64,000 nucleotides of DNA, from positions 134,965-198,964 of the forward strand of contig JADKCH010000004.1 of the NCBI GenBank assembly GCA_016714685.1. The letters are read 5' to 3'. A model generated the notes under the pieces. That model had not been told where the DNA came from. It saw nothing but the letters and a program-made list of their open reading frames with translations, and made no database searches. The translations under genes were made by a program, and so were the position numbers. Source of the DNA: Candidatus Geothrix odensensis. GTDB taxonomy: Bacteria > Acidobacteriota > Holophagae > Holophagales > Holophagaceae. Shown piece by piece: positions 35,601 to 42,766 of the stretch (within the stretch, counting starts at the first letter, position 1; every line of letters begins with the position of its first letter).

Positions 35601-36020
35601 ATGTTCGACCTGACCAGCGGCAACGGCATGATCCAGGCCATGGATCGCGGTCTGACCCTGGCTTCCCGGCGCCAGACCCTCATCGCCTCCAACCTGGCCA
35701 ACCTGGACACGCCGGGCTACCGCACCCGCGATTTCAGCTTCGAGGGGGCCATGAAGGCAGCCCTGTCTGGGCAAACATCACCCAGTTCGCTCCAGGCAAC
35801 CCACCCCATGCATCTCCAGGGGAGCACCACCGCCTCCCTGCCCCCGACCACCGATGCCCTTCGCCCCAACGCCGAACGCAACGATGGCAATGATGTGAGC
35901 CTGGACCGGGAGAACATGCTCCTCGCCCGCACCCAGGGCAACTATCAGATGGCCTCCACCTTCATGCAGGTCGAGCTCCGGAAGCTCTATTCCCTCATCC
36001 GAGAAGCGGTGGCGCACTGA
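35601..36020 (+). CDS. flgB: flagellar basal-body rod protein FlgB
   Basis: 139 residues, normal length. It has the rod/hook N-terminal motif (SRRQTLIASNLANLDTPGYRTRDF) and the C-terminal heptad helix (NYQMASTFMQVELRKLYSLIREAV). FlgB is the most proximal rod subunit, exported by the type III apparatus without a cleaved signal. First gene of the long flagellar block 2; preceded by a sigma-54-like promoter. The TGA overlaps the flgC start. Confidence 0.95.
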   Translation: MFDLTSGNGMIQAMDRGLTLASRRQTLIASNLANLDTPGYRTRDFSFEGAMKAALSGQTSPSSLQATHPMHLQGSTTASLPPTTDALRPNAERNDGNDVSLDRENMLLARTQGNYQMASTFMQVELRKLYSLIREAVAH

Positions 36021-36439
36021 TGAGCATCTCCCAGATCTACGACATCGCGAGCACCGGCATGGCCGCCCAGCGGCTGCGGGTCCAGCTCATCGCCTCCAAC
36101 GTCGCCAACAGCGAGACCACCCGGACCAAGGAAGGCGGCCCCTACCGCCGCCGGGACGCGGTCTTCCAGGCCCAGGACTTGGGCTTCTCCGGGGCCCTGG
36201 CCAACGCCGGCGTCCGGGTCGCGGCCATCCGCACCAGCGACGAGCCCTTCCTCACGCGCTACGAGCCGGGCCACCCGGACGCCAACGCGGACGGGGTGGT
36301 GAGCTACCCCAACATCAACCCCACCGACGAGATGGTGAACCTCACCGAGGCCAGCCGGGCCTACGAGGCCAACATCGCCGTGGTCCGCTCCGCCAAGGCC
36401 ATGGCCGCCGCCGCCCTGGAGATCCTCCGCGTCCAGTAG
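36020..36439 (+). CDS. flgC: flagellar basal-body rod protein FlgC
   Basis: 139 residues with the paired rod motifs: N-terminal IASTGMAAQRLRVQLIASNVANSETTR (quoted in two pieces: IASTGMAAQRLR and LIASNVANSETT) and C-terminal EMVNLTEASRAYEANIAVV. FlgC stacks on FlgB in the proximal rod. ATG overlaps the flgB stop, so expression is coupled. A 73-base gap separates it from fliE. Confidence 0.95.
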   Translation: MSISQIYDIASTGMAAQRLRVQLIASNVANSETTRTKEGGPYRRRDAVFQAQDLGFSGALANAGVRVAAIRTSDEPFLTRYEPGHPDANADGVVSYPNINPTDEMVNLTEASRAYEANIAVVRSAKAMAAAALEILRVQ

Positions 36440-36512
36440 GCTGTCGGAATTTCGACTTGCCCCCCAGCCACCCCCGACCGATCGTGTAAAAGTCCCTTCA
36501 CCCGAGCCCCCC

Positions 36513-36833
36513 ATGGATCCCCTGCAGAACCTCTCCCAGCTGTCCCCGCTCAGCCCCGTCTCCGGAACCTCCAAGTCCGGCCTGGGCAGCGCCGCGGGCG
36601 GGGCGGACGGGGACCTGGCCTTCGGCGACCTCCTCAAGCAGGCCCTCCAGGAAGTGAACCAGGCCTCCGCCCAGGCCGAGGATGAGGCACGGAACTTGAT
36701 GACAGGGGAGAGTGCAGACATGCACACGGCCATGCTGGCAGTCCAGAAGGCCGATCTTAGCTTCCAGATGATGATGGCCGTCCGATCGAAACTGATCGAT
36801 GCCTACCGCGAGGTCATGCGCATGCAGATGTAG
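36513..36833 (+). CDS. fliE: flagellar hook-basal body complex protein FliE
   Basis: 106 residues. The C-terminal two thirds match FliE (FGDLLKQALQEVNQAS, DMHTAMLAVQKADLSFQMMM, REVMRMQM); the first 35 residues are a variable Ser/Gly/Pro stretch. FliE joins the MS ring to the rod and is the first rod protein exported. The upstream gap contains GG and TTGC in sigma-54 order but 11 rather than 10 bases apart, so I do not call a promoter. Confidence 0.93.
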   Translation: MDPLQNLSQLSPLSPVSGTSKSGLGSAAGGADGDLAFGDLLKQALQEVNQASAQAEDEARNLMTGESADMHTAMLAVQKADLSFQMMMAVRSKLIDAYREVMRMQM

Positions 36834-36882
36834 CGCAGGCCGAGCTTCCCGGCGCGGCCTCACCCCTGACTGAGGAACGCCT

Positions 36883-38571
36883 ATGGCCGGGGAAACCAAC
36901 CTCGCAGAACAGCTGACCAGCGCCTTCAAGGGCATGAGCGCCACCCAGCGCGTCATGGTATTCGCCATTTCCATGACAGTGCTGCTGGCCCTGGCCGGCC
37001 TGGGCATCTGGGCGGGCCAGGAGACCAAGGGCGTCCTGGTTTCCAATGTCTCCTCCCAGGAGGCCAGCTCCATCGTGGCCCAGCTCGACAAGATGCAGGT
37101 CCCGTACGAGCTGAGCGGGGATCAGCGCACCATCCTCGTGCCCGAGAGCAAGGTGGGCCCGCTCCGCCTGAAGTTCGCCGGGGACGGCCTCCTGACGGGC
37201 GACAAGCTGGGCTTCGAGAAGCTGGAGAACGCCGGGCTCGGCACCACGGATTTTTCGCAGAAGGTGATCCACCGGCGGGCCATGGAGGCCCAGCTGGCCC
37301 AGACCATCAAGGGCCTGCAGCAGGTGGCCGAGGCCACCGTCCACATCACCCCGCCCAACGACAGTCCCTTCCTCACCGACAAGGAGGACGCCAAGGCCAG
37401 CGTGCTGCTGAAGCTCCGCGGCACGCGCATCCTCCCGGACGAGAACACCCAGGCCATCGTCAACCTCGTTGCCGCCAGCGTCGAGGGCCTGAAGCCCGAG
37501 CAGGTGGTGGTCATCGACCAGTTCAGCCGCATCCTCTCCCGCACCGGCCGCGATCCCATGGTGGGCGCCAGCGATGCCCAGAAGAAGGTGGCCCGGGAGG
37601 AGGAGGACCACCTGGTGCGCCGGGTGACCGACCTGCTCGAGCCGGTGGTGGGCATCGGCAAGGTGCGCGCCACGGCCCACGTGGAGCTGGACTTCGACAA
37701 GGTGAAGATCAACTCGGAGACCTTCGACCCCCAGGGCCAGGTGGAGCGCAGCATCCAGCAGAAGGATGAGAAGGTGCAGAAACGGGACGCGGGTGCCGGC
37801 CTTCCGGGCACCGCCAGCAACGTGGCCCCGGCCACCGGCGGCGCCTCCGCCAACGTCACCGAGAACTCCGAGAAGAAGGAGACCACCACCAATTTCGAGA
37901 TCACCAAGACCGTGAGCGCCACGGACAAGGCCACGGGCACCGTGAAGCGGGTGACCCTGGCCGTGATCGTGGACCACATGTCCGCCTGGGACAAGGACGC
38001 CAAGGGCGAGCCCGTCCAGAAGTTCACGGCCCGCAGCGCCGACGAGCTGAAGAAGATCCGCGACCAGGTGTCCGCCGCCGTGGGCATCCAGCCCAAGCGT
38101 GGTGATGAGCTCACCGTGGAGAACATGGCCTTCGCCACCCTCCAGGTGAATCCCAAGGAGGAAGCCGAAGCCAAGAAGCAGTTCTGGGTGGACCTCGGCC
38201 TGAAGGCCCTGCCCTATGTGGCCTGGGGCGTGGTGGGCTTCATCGTCTTCTTCATGCTCTTCCTGCCCATGCTCCGGCGCATGTCCGCGGCCATCAACCG
38301 GCCGACCCCGCTGCGGGTGGCCAGCGCCGATGGCGGCGAGGCCTCCATGGCAGGTTCGGGCGGCGGGTCCAGCCGGAAGCCGGTCCAGGTGAAATCCATG
38401 TCGGAGATCGAGGCCGAGATCGAGGCCGAGCTCAACGCCGACGCGGCCTTCAGCGCCCCGGAGGCCCGGCGCCGCGAACTGATCAAGAAGCGGCTCCAGG
38501 ACAGCTCCAACGAGGACCCCGAGACCATGGCGTCGCTGGTGCGCTCCTGGCTTCTCGAGGAAGGACGGTAG
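36883..38571 (+). CDS. fliF: flagellar MS-ring protein FliF
   Basis: 562 residues, normal length. Two membrane helices (about 26-47 and 444-465) enclose the periplasmic ring-building domains (SQEASSIVAQLDKMQVPYEL; DFSQKVIHRRAMEAQLAQTI). The cytoplasmic C terminus (about 495-562) is the FliG-binding tail, ending PETMASLVRSWLLEEGR. FliF forms the MS ring on which the motor and export gate are assembled. It starts 49 bases after fliE, and fliG follows after three bases. Confidence 0.95.
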   Translation: MAGETNLAEQLTSAFKGMSATQRVMVFAISMTVLLALAGLGIWAGQETKGVLVSNVSSQEASSIVAQLDKMQVPYELSGDQRTILVPESKVGPLRLKFAGDGLLTGDKLGFEKLENAGLGTTDFSQKVIHRRAMEAQLAQTIKGLQQVAEATVHITPPNDSPFLTDKEDAKASVLLKLRGTRILPDENTQAIVNLVAASVEGLKPEQVVVIDQFSRILSRTGRDPMVGASDAQKKVAREEEDHLVRRVTDLLEPVVGIGKVRATAHVELDFDKVKINSETFDPQGQVERSIQQKDEKVQKRDAGAGLPGTASNVAPATGGASANVTENSEKKETTTNFEITKTVSATDKATGTVKRVTLAVIVDHMSAWDKDAKGEPVQKFTARSADELKKIRDQVSAAVGIQPKRGDELTVENMAFATLQVNPKEEAEAKKQFWVDLGLKALPYVAWGVVGFIVFFMLFLPMLRRMSAAINRPTPLRVASADGGEASMAGSGGGSSRKPVQVKSMSEIEAEIEAELNADAAFSAPEARRRELIKKRLQDSSNEDPETMASLVRSWLLEEGR

Positions 38572-38574
38572 ACC

Positions 38575-39579
38575 ATGGCGAAACTCACCGGCATGCAGAA
38601 GGCCGCCGTCCTCATGGTCACCCTCGGTGACGAGACCGCCTCGAACATCTTCAAGTACCTCGAGGAGGACGAGATCCAGACGATCTCCCGAGAGATCGCC
38701 ATCACCAAGCACGTGCAGCCCGAGATCGCGGAAGAGGTCATGGAGGAGTTCCACACCATGACCCAGGCCCGCAGCTACATCAGCCAGGGCGGCATCGAGT
38801 ACGCCAAGAAGCTGCTCATCAAGTCCGTAGGGCCCGAGGTGGCCCGCAAGATCATCGACCGCCTCGTGAAGGCCCTGGAATCCAGCGCCGGCTTCACCAG
38901 CCTGGAACGCGCCAACCCCCAGCAGCTCTCCAAGTTCATCCAGAACGAACACCCCCAGACCATCGCCCTGATCCTCGCGCACCTCAACGCCTCGCAGGCG
39001 GCTGAGCTCATCTCCAGCCTGCCCGAGGTGCTCCGCAGCGATGTGGCCATGCGCATGGCCAGCCTGCAGGAGATCAGCCCCGAGGTGGTGCGCCGCATCA
39101 GCCTCATCCTCGAGCAGAAACTGGAGGCCCTGGGCTCCTTCGCGACGGAAGCCTACGGCGGCGTCCGGGCCGTGGCCGAGCTCTTCAACCGCATGGACCG
39201 CAACACGGGCCGGGCGGTGCTCGAGAAGATCGAGACGGAGAACCCCCAGCTGGCCGCCAGCATCCGCGACCTCATGTTCGTCTTCGACGACATCCTGCTC
39301 ATCGACGACAACGGCATCACCGAGATCCTCAAGCGGGCCGACAAGAAGACCCTCACCATCGCGCTGAAGGGCACCAGCGAGGAGTTGCAGAACCAGTTCT
39401 TCCGCAACATGTCCAGCCGCGCCGTGGAGCTCATGAAGGAGGAGATGGAATTCATGGGCCCCGTGAAGCTCAAGGACGTGGAGAAGTCCCAGCACGAGGT
39501 CGTCGAGATCGTCCGGCAGTTGGAGGAGGAAGGCGTCATCAGCATCGGCGGTGGCGGGGGCGAGGACTATGTCACGTAA
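38575..39579 (+). CDS. fliG: flagellar motor switch protein FliG
   Basis: 334 residues. N-terminal FliF-binding domain (MQKAAVLMVTLGDETASNIFKYLEEDE), middle domain with the EHPQ motif (NEHPQTIALILAHLNASQAAE), and the C-terminal torque domain with charged residues on the motor helix (DDNGITEILKRADKKTL). FliG transmits torque from the stator to the C ring. Its stop overlaps the fliH-like start by 11 bases. Confidence 0.96.
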   Translation: MAKLTGMQKAAVLMVTLGDETASNIFKYLEEDEIQTISREIAITKHVQPEIAEEVMEEFHTMTQARSYISQGGIEYAKKLLIKSVGPEVARKIIDRLVKALESSAGFTSLERANPQQLSKFIQNEHPQTIALILAHLNASQAAELISSLPEVLRSDVAMRMASLQEISPEVVRRISLILEQKLEALGSFATEAYGGVRAVAELFNRMDRNTGRAVLEKIETENPQLAASIRDLMFVFDDILLIDDNGITEILKRADKKTLTIALKGTSEELQNQFFRNMSSRAVELMKEEMEFMGPVKLKDVEKSQHEVVEIVRQLEEEGVISIGGGGGEDYVT

Positions 39580-40297
39580 AGGCTTCATCCGCTCGGAGGA
39601 CCTCCAGGACACCCACCTCGAGGCCTACCCGTACTTCCCGGTGGACGCCATGGCGACCCGGTCCGGCTTCGAGGAGGGTCTGGATTCGGTTGCTTCCGAC
39701 CTCGGTGATGGCAGCGCCCATGTCCCCATCGAGCAGCGGCTCGTGGACCGCCTCCAGGAGGCCGAGCGGCAGGCGCAGGACATCGCGCGGCGGGCCTACG
39801 AAGAGGGCTTCGCCTCGGGTGAGGCCGAGGGCCATGCCTTCGGGGAGAGCCAGTACACGTCCTACATGGCGAGACTGGAGGAGCACCTGCAGGAGCTGGC
39901 CTCCACCTCCCTGATGCTGAGGGAGGCCCTGAACGAGGAGCTGGTGGCCCTTTCCCTGGCCGTGGGCGAGCACCTCGCCGTCCAGCAGATCGAGCAGTCG
40001 CCCGGGGCGGTAAAGGCCCTCATGGAGCACATCCTGGAGGAGCTGCCCTTCCCCCTCCCCCGGGGACGCCGGGAGGGCGAACTGCCCGTGCAGGTCTTCC
40101 TCAACCCCGTGGACCTCGAGCGGCTCGGGGATCACTTCATCGGCCACGCGGGCCTCACGCTCTCGGCGGACGGCAGCCTCTCCCGCGGCAGCCTGCGCAT
40201 CGAGGCCCCCCACGGCATCCTGAACGGCAGCCTGGAGCGGCGCCGTGAGCGCCTCATGCAGCTCATCGCCCGCATGCGCGAGGGCGGCGCCCCGTGA
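39569..40297 (+). CDS. fliH: flagellar export ATPase regulator, FliH-like
   Basis: 242 residues. Position between fliG and fliI and the architecture fit FliH: a variable N terminus, a helical middle (VDRLQEAERQAQDIARRAYE) with Gly-spaced repeats (EEGFASGEAEGHAFGESQ, the GxxxG-type pattern of FliH), and a C-terminal domain for FliI binding (LQVFLNPVDLERL-like segment VQVFLNPVDLERLGDHF). FliH holds FliI inactive and links it to FliN. Start chosen at ATG 39569 inside the fliG end with CGAGGA upstream. GTGA overlap to fliI. Confidence 0.85.
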   Translation: MSRKGFIRSEDLQDTHLEAYPYFPVDAMATRSGFEEGLDSVASDLGDGSAHVPIEQRLVDRLQEAERQAQDIARRAYEEGFASGEAEGHAFGESQYTSYMARLEEHLQELASTSLMLREALNEELVALSLAVGEHLAVQQIEQSPGAVKALMEHILEELPFPLPRGRREGELPVQVFLNPVDLERLGDHFIGHAGLTLSADGSLSRGSLRIEAPHGILNGSLERRRERLMQLIARMREGGAP

Positions 40298-41655
40298 GCT
40301 CCGTGGTGGACCTCGCCAGCCTCGCGACCCGCCTCCGCGGATTGCCCAAGGGCGACTGGATGGGGCGGGTCACGAAGGTGGTGGGCCTGGTGGTCGAGTC
40401 CAGCGGGCCGGACTGCTCCGTGGGTGAGCAGATGCTGATCCACAGCGCGGATGCCACCGGAAGGCCCCGGCTGGTCCATGCCGAGGTGGTCGGCTTCTCC
40501 GGCCAGCGGGTCCTGCTCATGCCCATCGAGGAGACCGAGGGCATCCGTCCCGGCCTCTGGGTCGAGGGCACCGGCCACCAGTCCGAACTGCCCCTGGCCG
40601 AAGCGCTCCTCGGCCGCGTCATCGATCCCCTGGGGCGCCCTCTGGATGGCGGGCCACCCATCGAGGCCACGGCCCACCTCCCGCTGCAAGGCCCGCCCCC
40701 CAACCCCATGCGGCGCAAGCGCATCGACCAGGTCCTCTCCACGGGTGTCCGGGCCGTGGACGGCTTGTTGACACTGGGCAAGGGTCAGCGCGTGGGCATC
40801 TTCTCCGGCTCCGGCGTGGGCAAATCCACCCTCCTGGGCATGGTGGCCCGCAACACCTCCGCCGAGGTGAACGTCATCACCCTGGTGGGGGAGCGGGGCC
40901 GCGAGCTGCGCGAGTTCATCGAGAACGACCTGGGCGAGGAGGGTCTGAAGCGCAGCGTGGTGGTGGTCTCCACCAGCGACCAGAGCCCCCTGCTGCGCCT
41001 GCGCTGCGCCATGGCCGGCACCACTGTGGCCGAGTACTTCATGCGCCAGGGCAAGGACGTGCTCCTGATGATGGACAGCGTCACCCGCTTCGCCATGGCC
41101 CAGCGCGAGGTTGGCCTCAGCGCGGGGGAGCCGCCCAGCTCGCGGGGCTACACGCCCTCCGTCTTCGCCCTGTTGCCGCGGCTCATGGAGCGGGCGGGCA
41201 CCTTCGAGGGCATGGGCTCCATCACGGGCATCTACACGGTGCTGGTGGAGGGCGACGACATGAACGAGCCCATCAGCGATGCCGTGCGCGGCATCCTGGA
41301 TGGCCACGTGGTGCTCTCCCGGAAGCTGGCCTCCAAGAACCACTTCCCAGCCATCGACGTGCTGGCGAGCCTCTCCCGCCTCTTCAGCGCCTTGGCACCC
41401 CCCGAGCAGAAGCAGCTGGCCAGCAAGCTGCGCGACCTCATGGCCACCTACCAGGATGCCGAGGACCTCATCCAGATCGGCGCCTACACCAAGGGCTCAA
41501 GCACGAGCATCGACCAGGCCATCCAGTTCCAGCCGGCCATCCAGTCCTTCCTCCGCCAGGCGACGGCCGAAAGTTCCGATCACCGCCAGGCCATGCTGGC
41601 CATGGGCCAGATCTTCGGCATTGACCTCGCGCCGTTCCTGAAAGGCCGTAGCTGA
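40294..41655 (+). CDS. fliI: flagellum-specific export ATPase FliI
   Basis: 453 residues, family length. F1-beta-like ATPase: Walker A GSGVGKST near 173-180, the catalytic segment VITLVGERGRELREF, Walker B VLLMMDSVTRFAMAQRE, and GEPPSSRGYTPSVF. The family mark LGRVIDPLGRPLDGG is present. FliI hexamerises at the export gate and helps unfold substrates. GTG start overlaps the fliH stop; the ATG of fliJ overlaps its own stop. Confidence 0.96.
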   Translation: MSSVVDLASLATRLRGLPKGDWMGRVTKVVGLVVESSGPDCSVGEQMLIHSADATGRPRLVHAEVVGFSGQRVLLMPIEETEGIRPGLWVEGTGHQSELPLAEALLGRVIDPLGRPLDGGPPIEATAHLPLQGPPPNPMRRKRIDQVLSTGVRAVDGLLTLGKGQRVGIFSGSGVGKSTLLGMVARNTSAEVNVITLVGERGRELREFIENDLGEEGLKRSVVVVSTSDQSPLLRLRCAMAGTTVAEYFMRQGKDVLLMMDSVTRFAMAQREVGLSAGEPPSSRGYTPSVFALLPRLMERAGTFEGMGSITGIYTVLVEGDDMNEPISDAVRGILDGHVVLSRKLASKNHFPAIDVLASLSRLFSALAPPEQKQLASKLRDLMATYQDAEDLIQIGAYTKGSSTSIDQAIQFQPAIQSFLRQATAESSDHRQAMLAMGQIFGIDLAPFLKGRS

Positions 41656-42104
41656 TGGCCGCCCGCTTCCATTTCCGCCTCGAGCCCGTCCGCAAGCTGC
41701 GGGAAGCCCTGGAGCGGGAAGCCGAACGCGCCCTGGCACGGGCCATCCAGGCGGAGCTAGAAGTCCGGGCCTACCTGGAGTCCCTGGACACTCAGCGCCT
41801 CGCCATCTTCGAAGCCCGCCGCCTCGGCGCGGGCCAGCTGCTCGACCTGGAGCTCTGGCGCGCCGGCGAGCGCTTCCTGGTGGTGCTGGAGCGCCGCCAG
41901 GTGGAGGGGTACGAGCGGCTCCGCCAGGCCTCGGCCCAGGTCGCCGCGGCCCGGGAGGCCCTGACCCACGCCCACCGGGACCACCTGATGCTCGTCCGCC
42001 TCAAGGAGCGCCGGGCCCTCCAGCACGAGCAGGAACAGCAGCTGCGCGAAGCCCTGGCCATGGATGAGCTGGCCGTCCTCCGCCACCACCGGCAAAGCGC
42101 CTAG
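41655..42104 (+). CDS. fliJ: flagellar export chaperone FliJ-like
   Basis: 149 residues, almost wholly coiled coil (Arg, Glu, Ala, Leu rich), beginning FHFRLEPVRKLREALEREAE, which matches the FliJ N-terminal pattern 'F.F.L..v..lre..e'. FliJ is the central stalk of the FliI ring and escorts chaperones. The sequence is poorly conserved in general, so identification rests on length, coiled coil and place between fliI and the MotE-like gene. Confidence 0.8.
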   Translation: MAARFHFRLEPVRKLREALEREAERALARAIQAELEVRAYLESLDTQRLAIFEARRLGAGQLLDLELWRAGERFLVVLERRQVEGYERLRQASAQVAAAREALTHAHRDHLMLVRLKERRALQHEQEQQLREALAMDELAVLRHHRQSA

Positions 42105-42120
42105 CATCAAGGAGTCCCCC

Positions 42121-42672
42121 ATGAACGCACGCTTCCTGCTCTGGATCTCGGCGCCCGTCGCGCTGTCCGTGGGCGTGCTCTGGCTGTCGGCCCAGGAGCC
42201 GAAGGGTGAGCCGAAGGCCGCCCTGGCCGAGGGCGTCAAGGTCGCCGAGCTGGCTTCGCAGCTCCAGAACCGTGAGCGGGCCATCGCCCAGAAGGAGGCC
42301 GAGCTGCGCCAGCTGGAGCAGCGCCTCACCACCCTGCAGGCCACCCTGGACAAGGACCGCGGCGACCTCGCCGCCCGGGAGAAGGCCGTCCAGGAGGCCC
42401 TGGCCAAGGTCGAGAACCTGAAGCAGCGCCCCGCCATCGACCCCCAGATCATCCGCACCTACGAAGCCATGGACCCGGCGGCGGGTGCCCAGGCCATGAA
42501 GGAGCTGGCCAGCCAGAACCTGGAAGTCGCGGTGGCCCTCCTGGCGGGCATGACCCCCAAGAAGGCCGGCAAGCTCATGGACCAGCTGGCCCCCCTGGAT
42601 GCCAAGCTGGCGGGTCGCCTGTCCGAGCGCGTGGGAATGTCGCGCCCCAAGGATCCCGCCGCCGGGGTCTGA
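42121..42672 (+). CDS. MotE-like secreted coiled-coil protein with MgtE-N-type domain
   Basis: 183 residues. An N-terminal hydrophobic signal/anchor (FLLWISAPVALSVGVLWLSA), a long coiled coil (about 40-105, NRERAIAQKEAELRQLEQRL), and a C-terminal helical domain (RTYEAMDPAAGAQAMKELAS, LLAGMTPKKAGKLMDQLAP) of the MgtE intracellular N-domain type. This layout is that of MotE/YlxF-like proteins found after fliJ, which in alpha-proteobacteria help MotC fold in the periplasm. The start ATG has AAGGAG at six-base spacing; an earlier in-frame ATG at 42064 lies in fliJ. Confidence 0.75.
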   Translation: MNARFLLWISAPVALSVGVLWLSAQEPKGEPKAALAEGVKVAELASQLQNRERAIAQKEAELRQLEQRLTTLQATLDKDRGDLAAREKAVQEALAKVENLKQRPAIDPQIIRTYEAMDPAAGAQAMKELASQNLEVAVALLAGMTPKKAGKLMDQLAPLDAKLAGRLSERVGMSRPKDPAAGV

Positions 42673-42712
42673 TGAGGGGCCCCGGCATTGGTCCGTTTCT
42701 GCCCAATGACCA

Positions 42713-42729
42713 CGGCACGGTCCTGGCGG
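42713..42729 (+). promoter_or_regulatory. candidate sigma-54 (-24/-12) promoter of fliK
   Basis: CGGCACGGTCCTGGC: GG at 42714-42715 and GC at 42726-42727, ten bases apart, perfect GGCACG core, TGGC at -12. Transcription would begin near 42739, 28 bases before the fliK ATG, in the only sizeable gap of this gene cluster downstream of fliE. Confidence 0.5.
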
Positions 42730-42766
42730 TTGGACCTCATCCGGATGTTCCGGGATCGAGGCGGCC

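Noticed and set aside
36446..36462. Sigma-54-like GG...TTGC upstream of fliE
   Set aside because: The spacing between GG and GC is 11, not 10; sigma-54 is strict about spacing.
36814..39612. 932-codon minus-strand frame antisense to fliE-fliF-fliG
   Set aside because: It shadows three recognised genes; long antisense frames are expected at this G+C content and codon bias.
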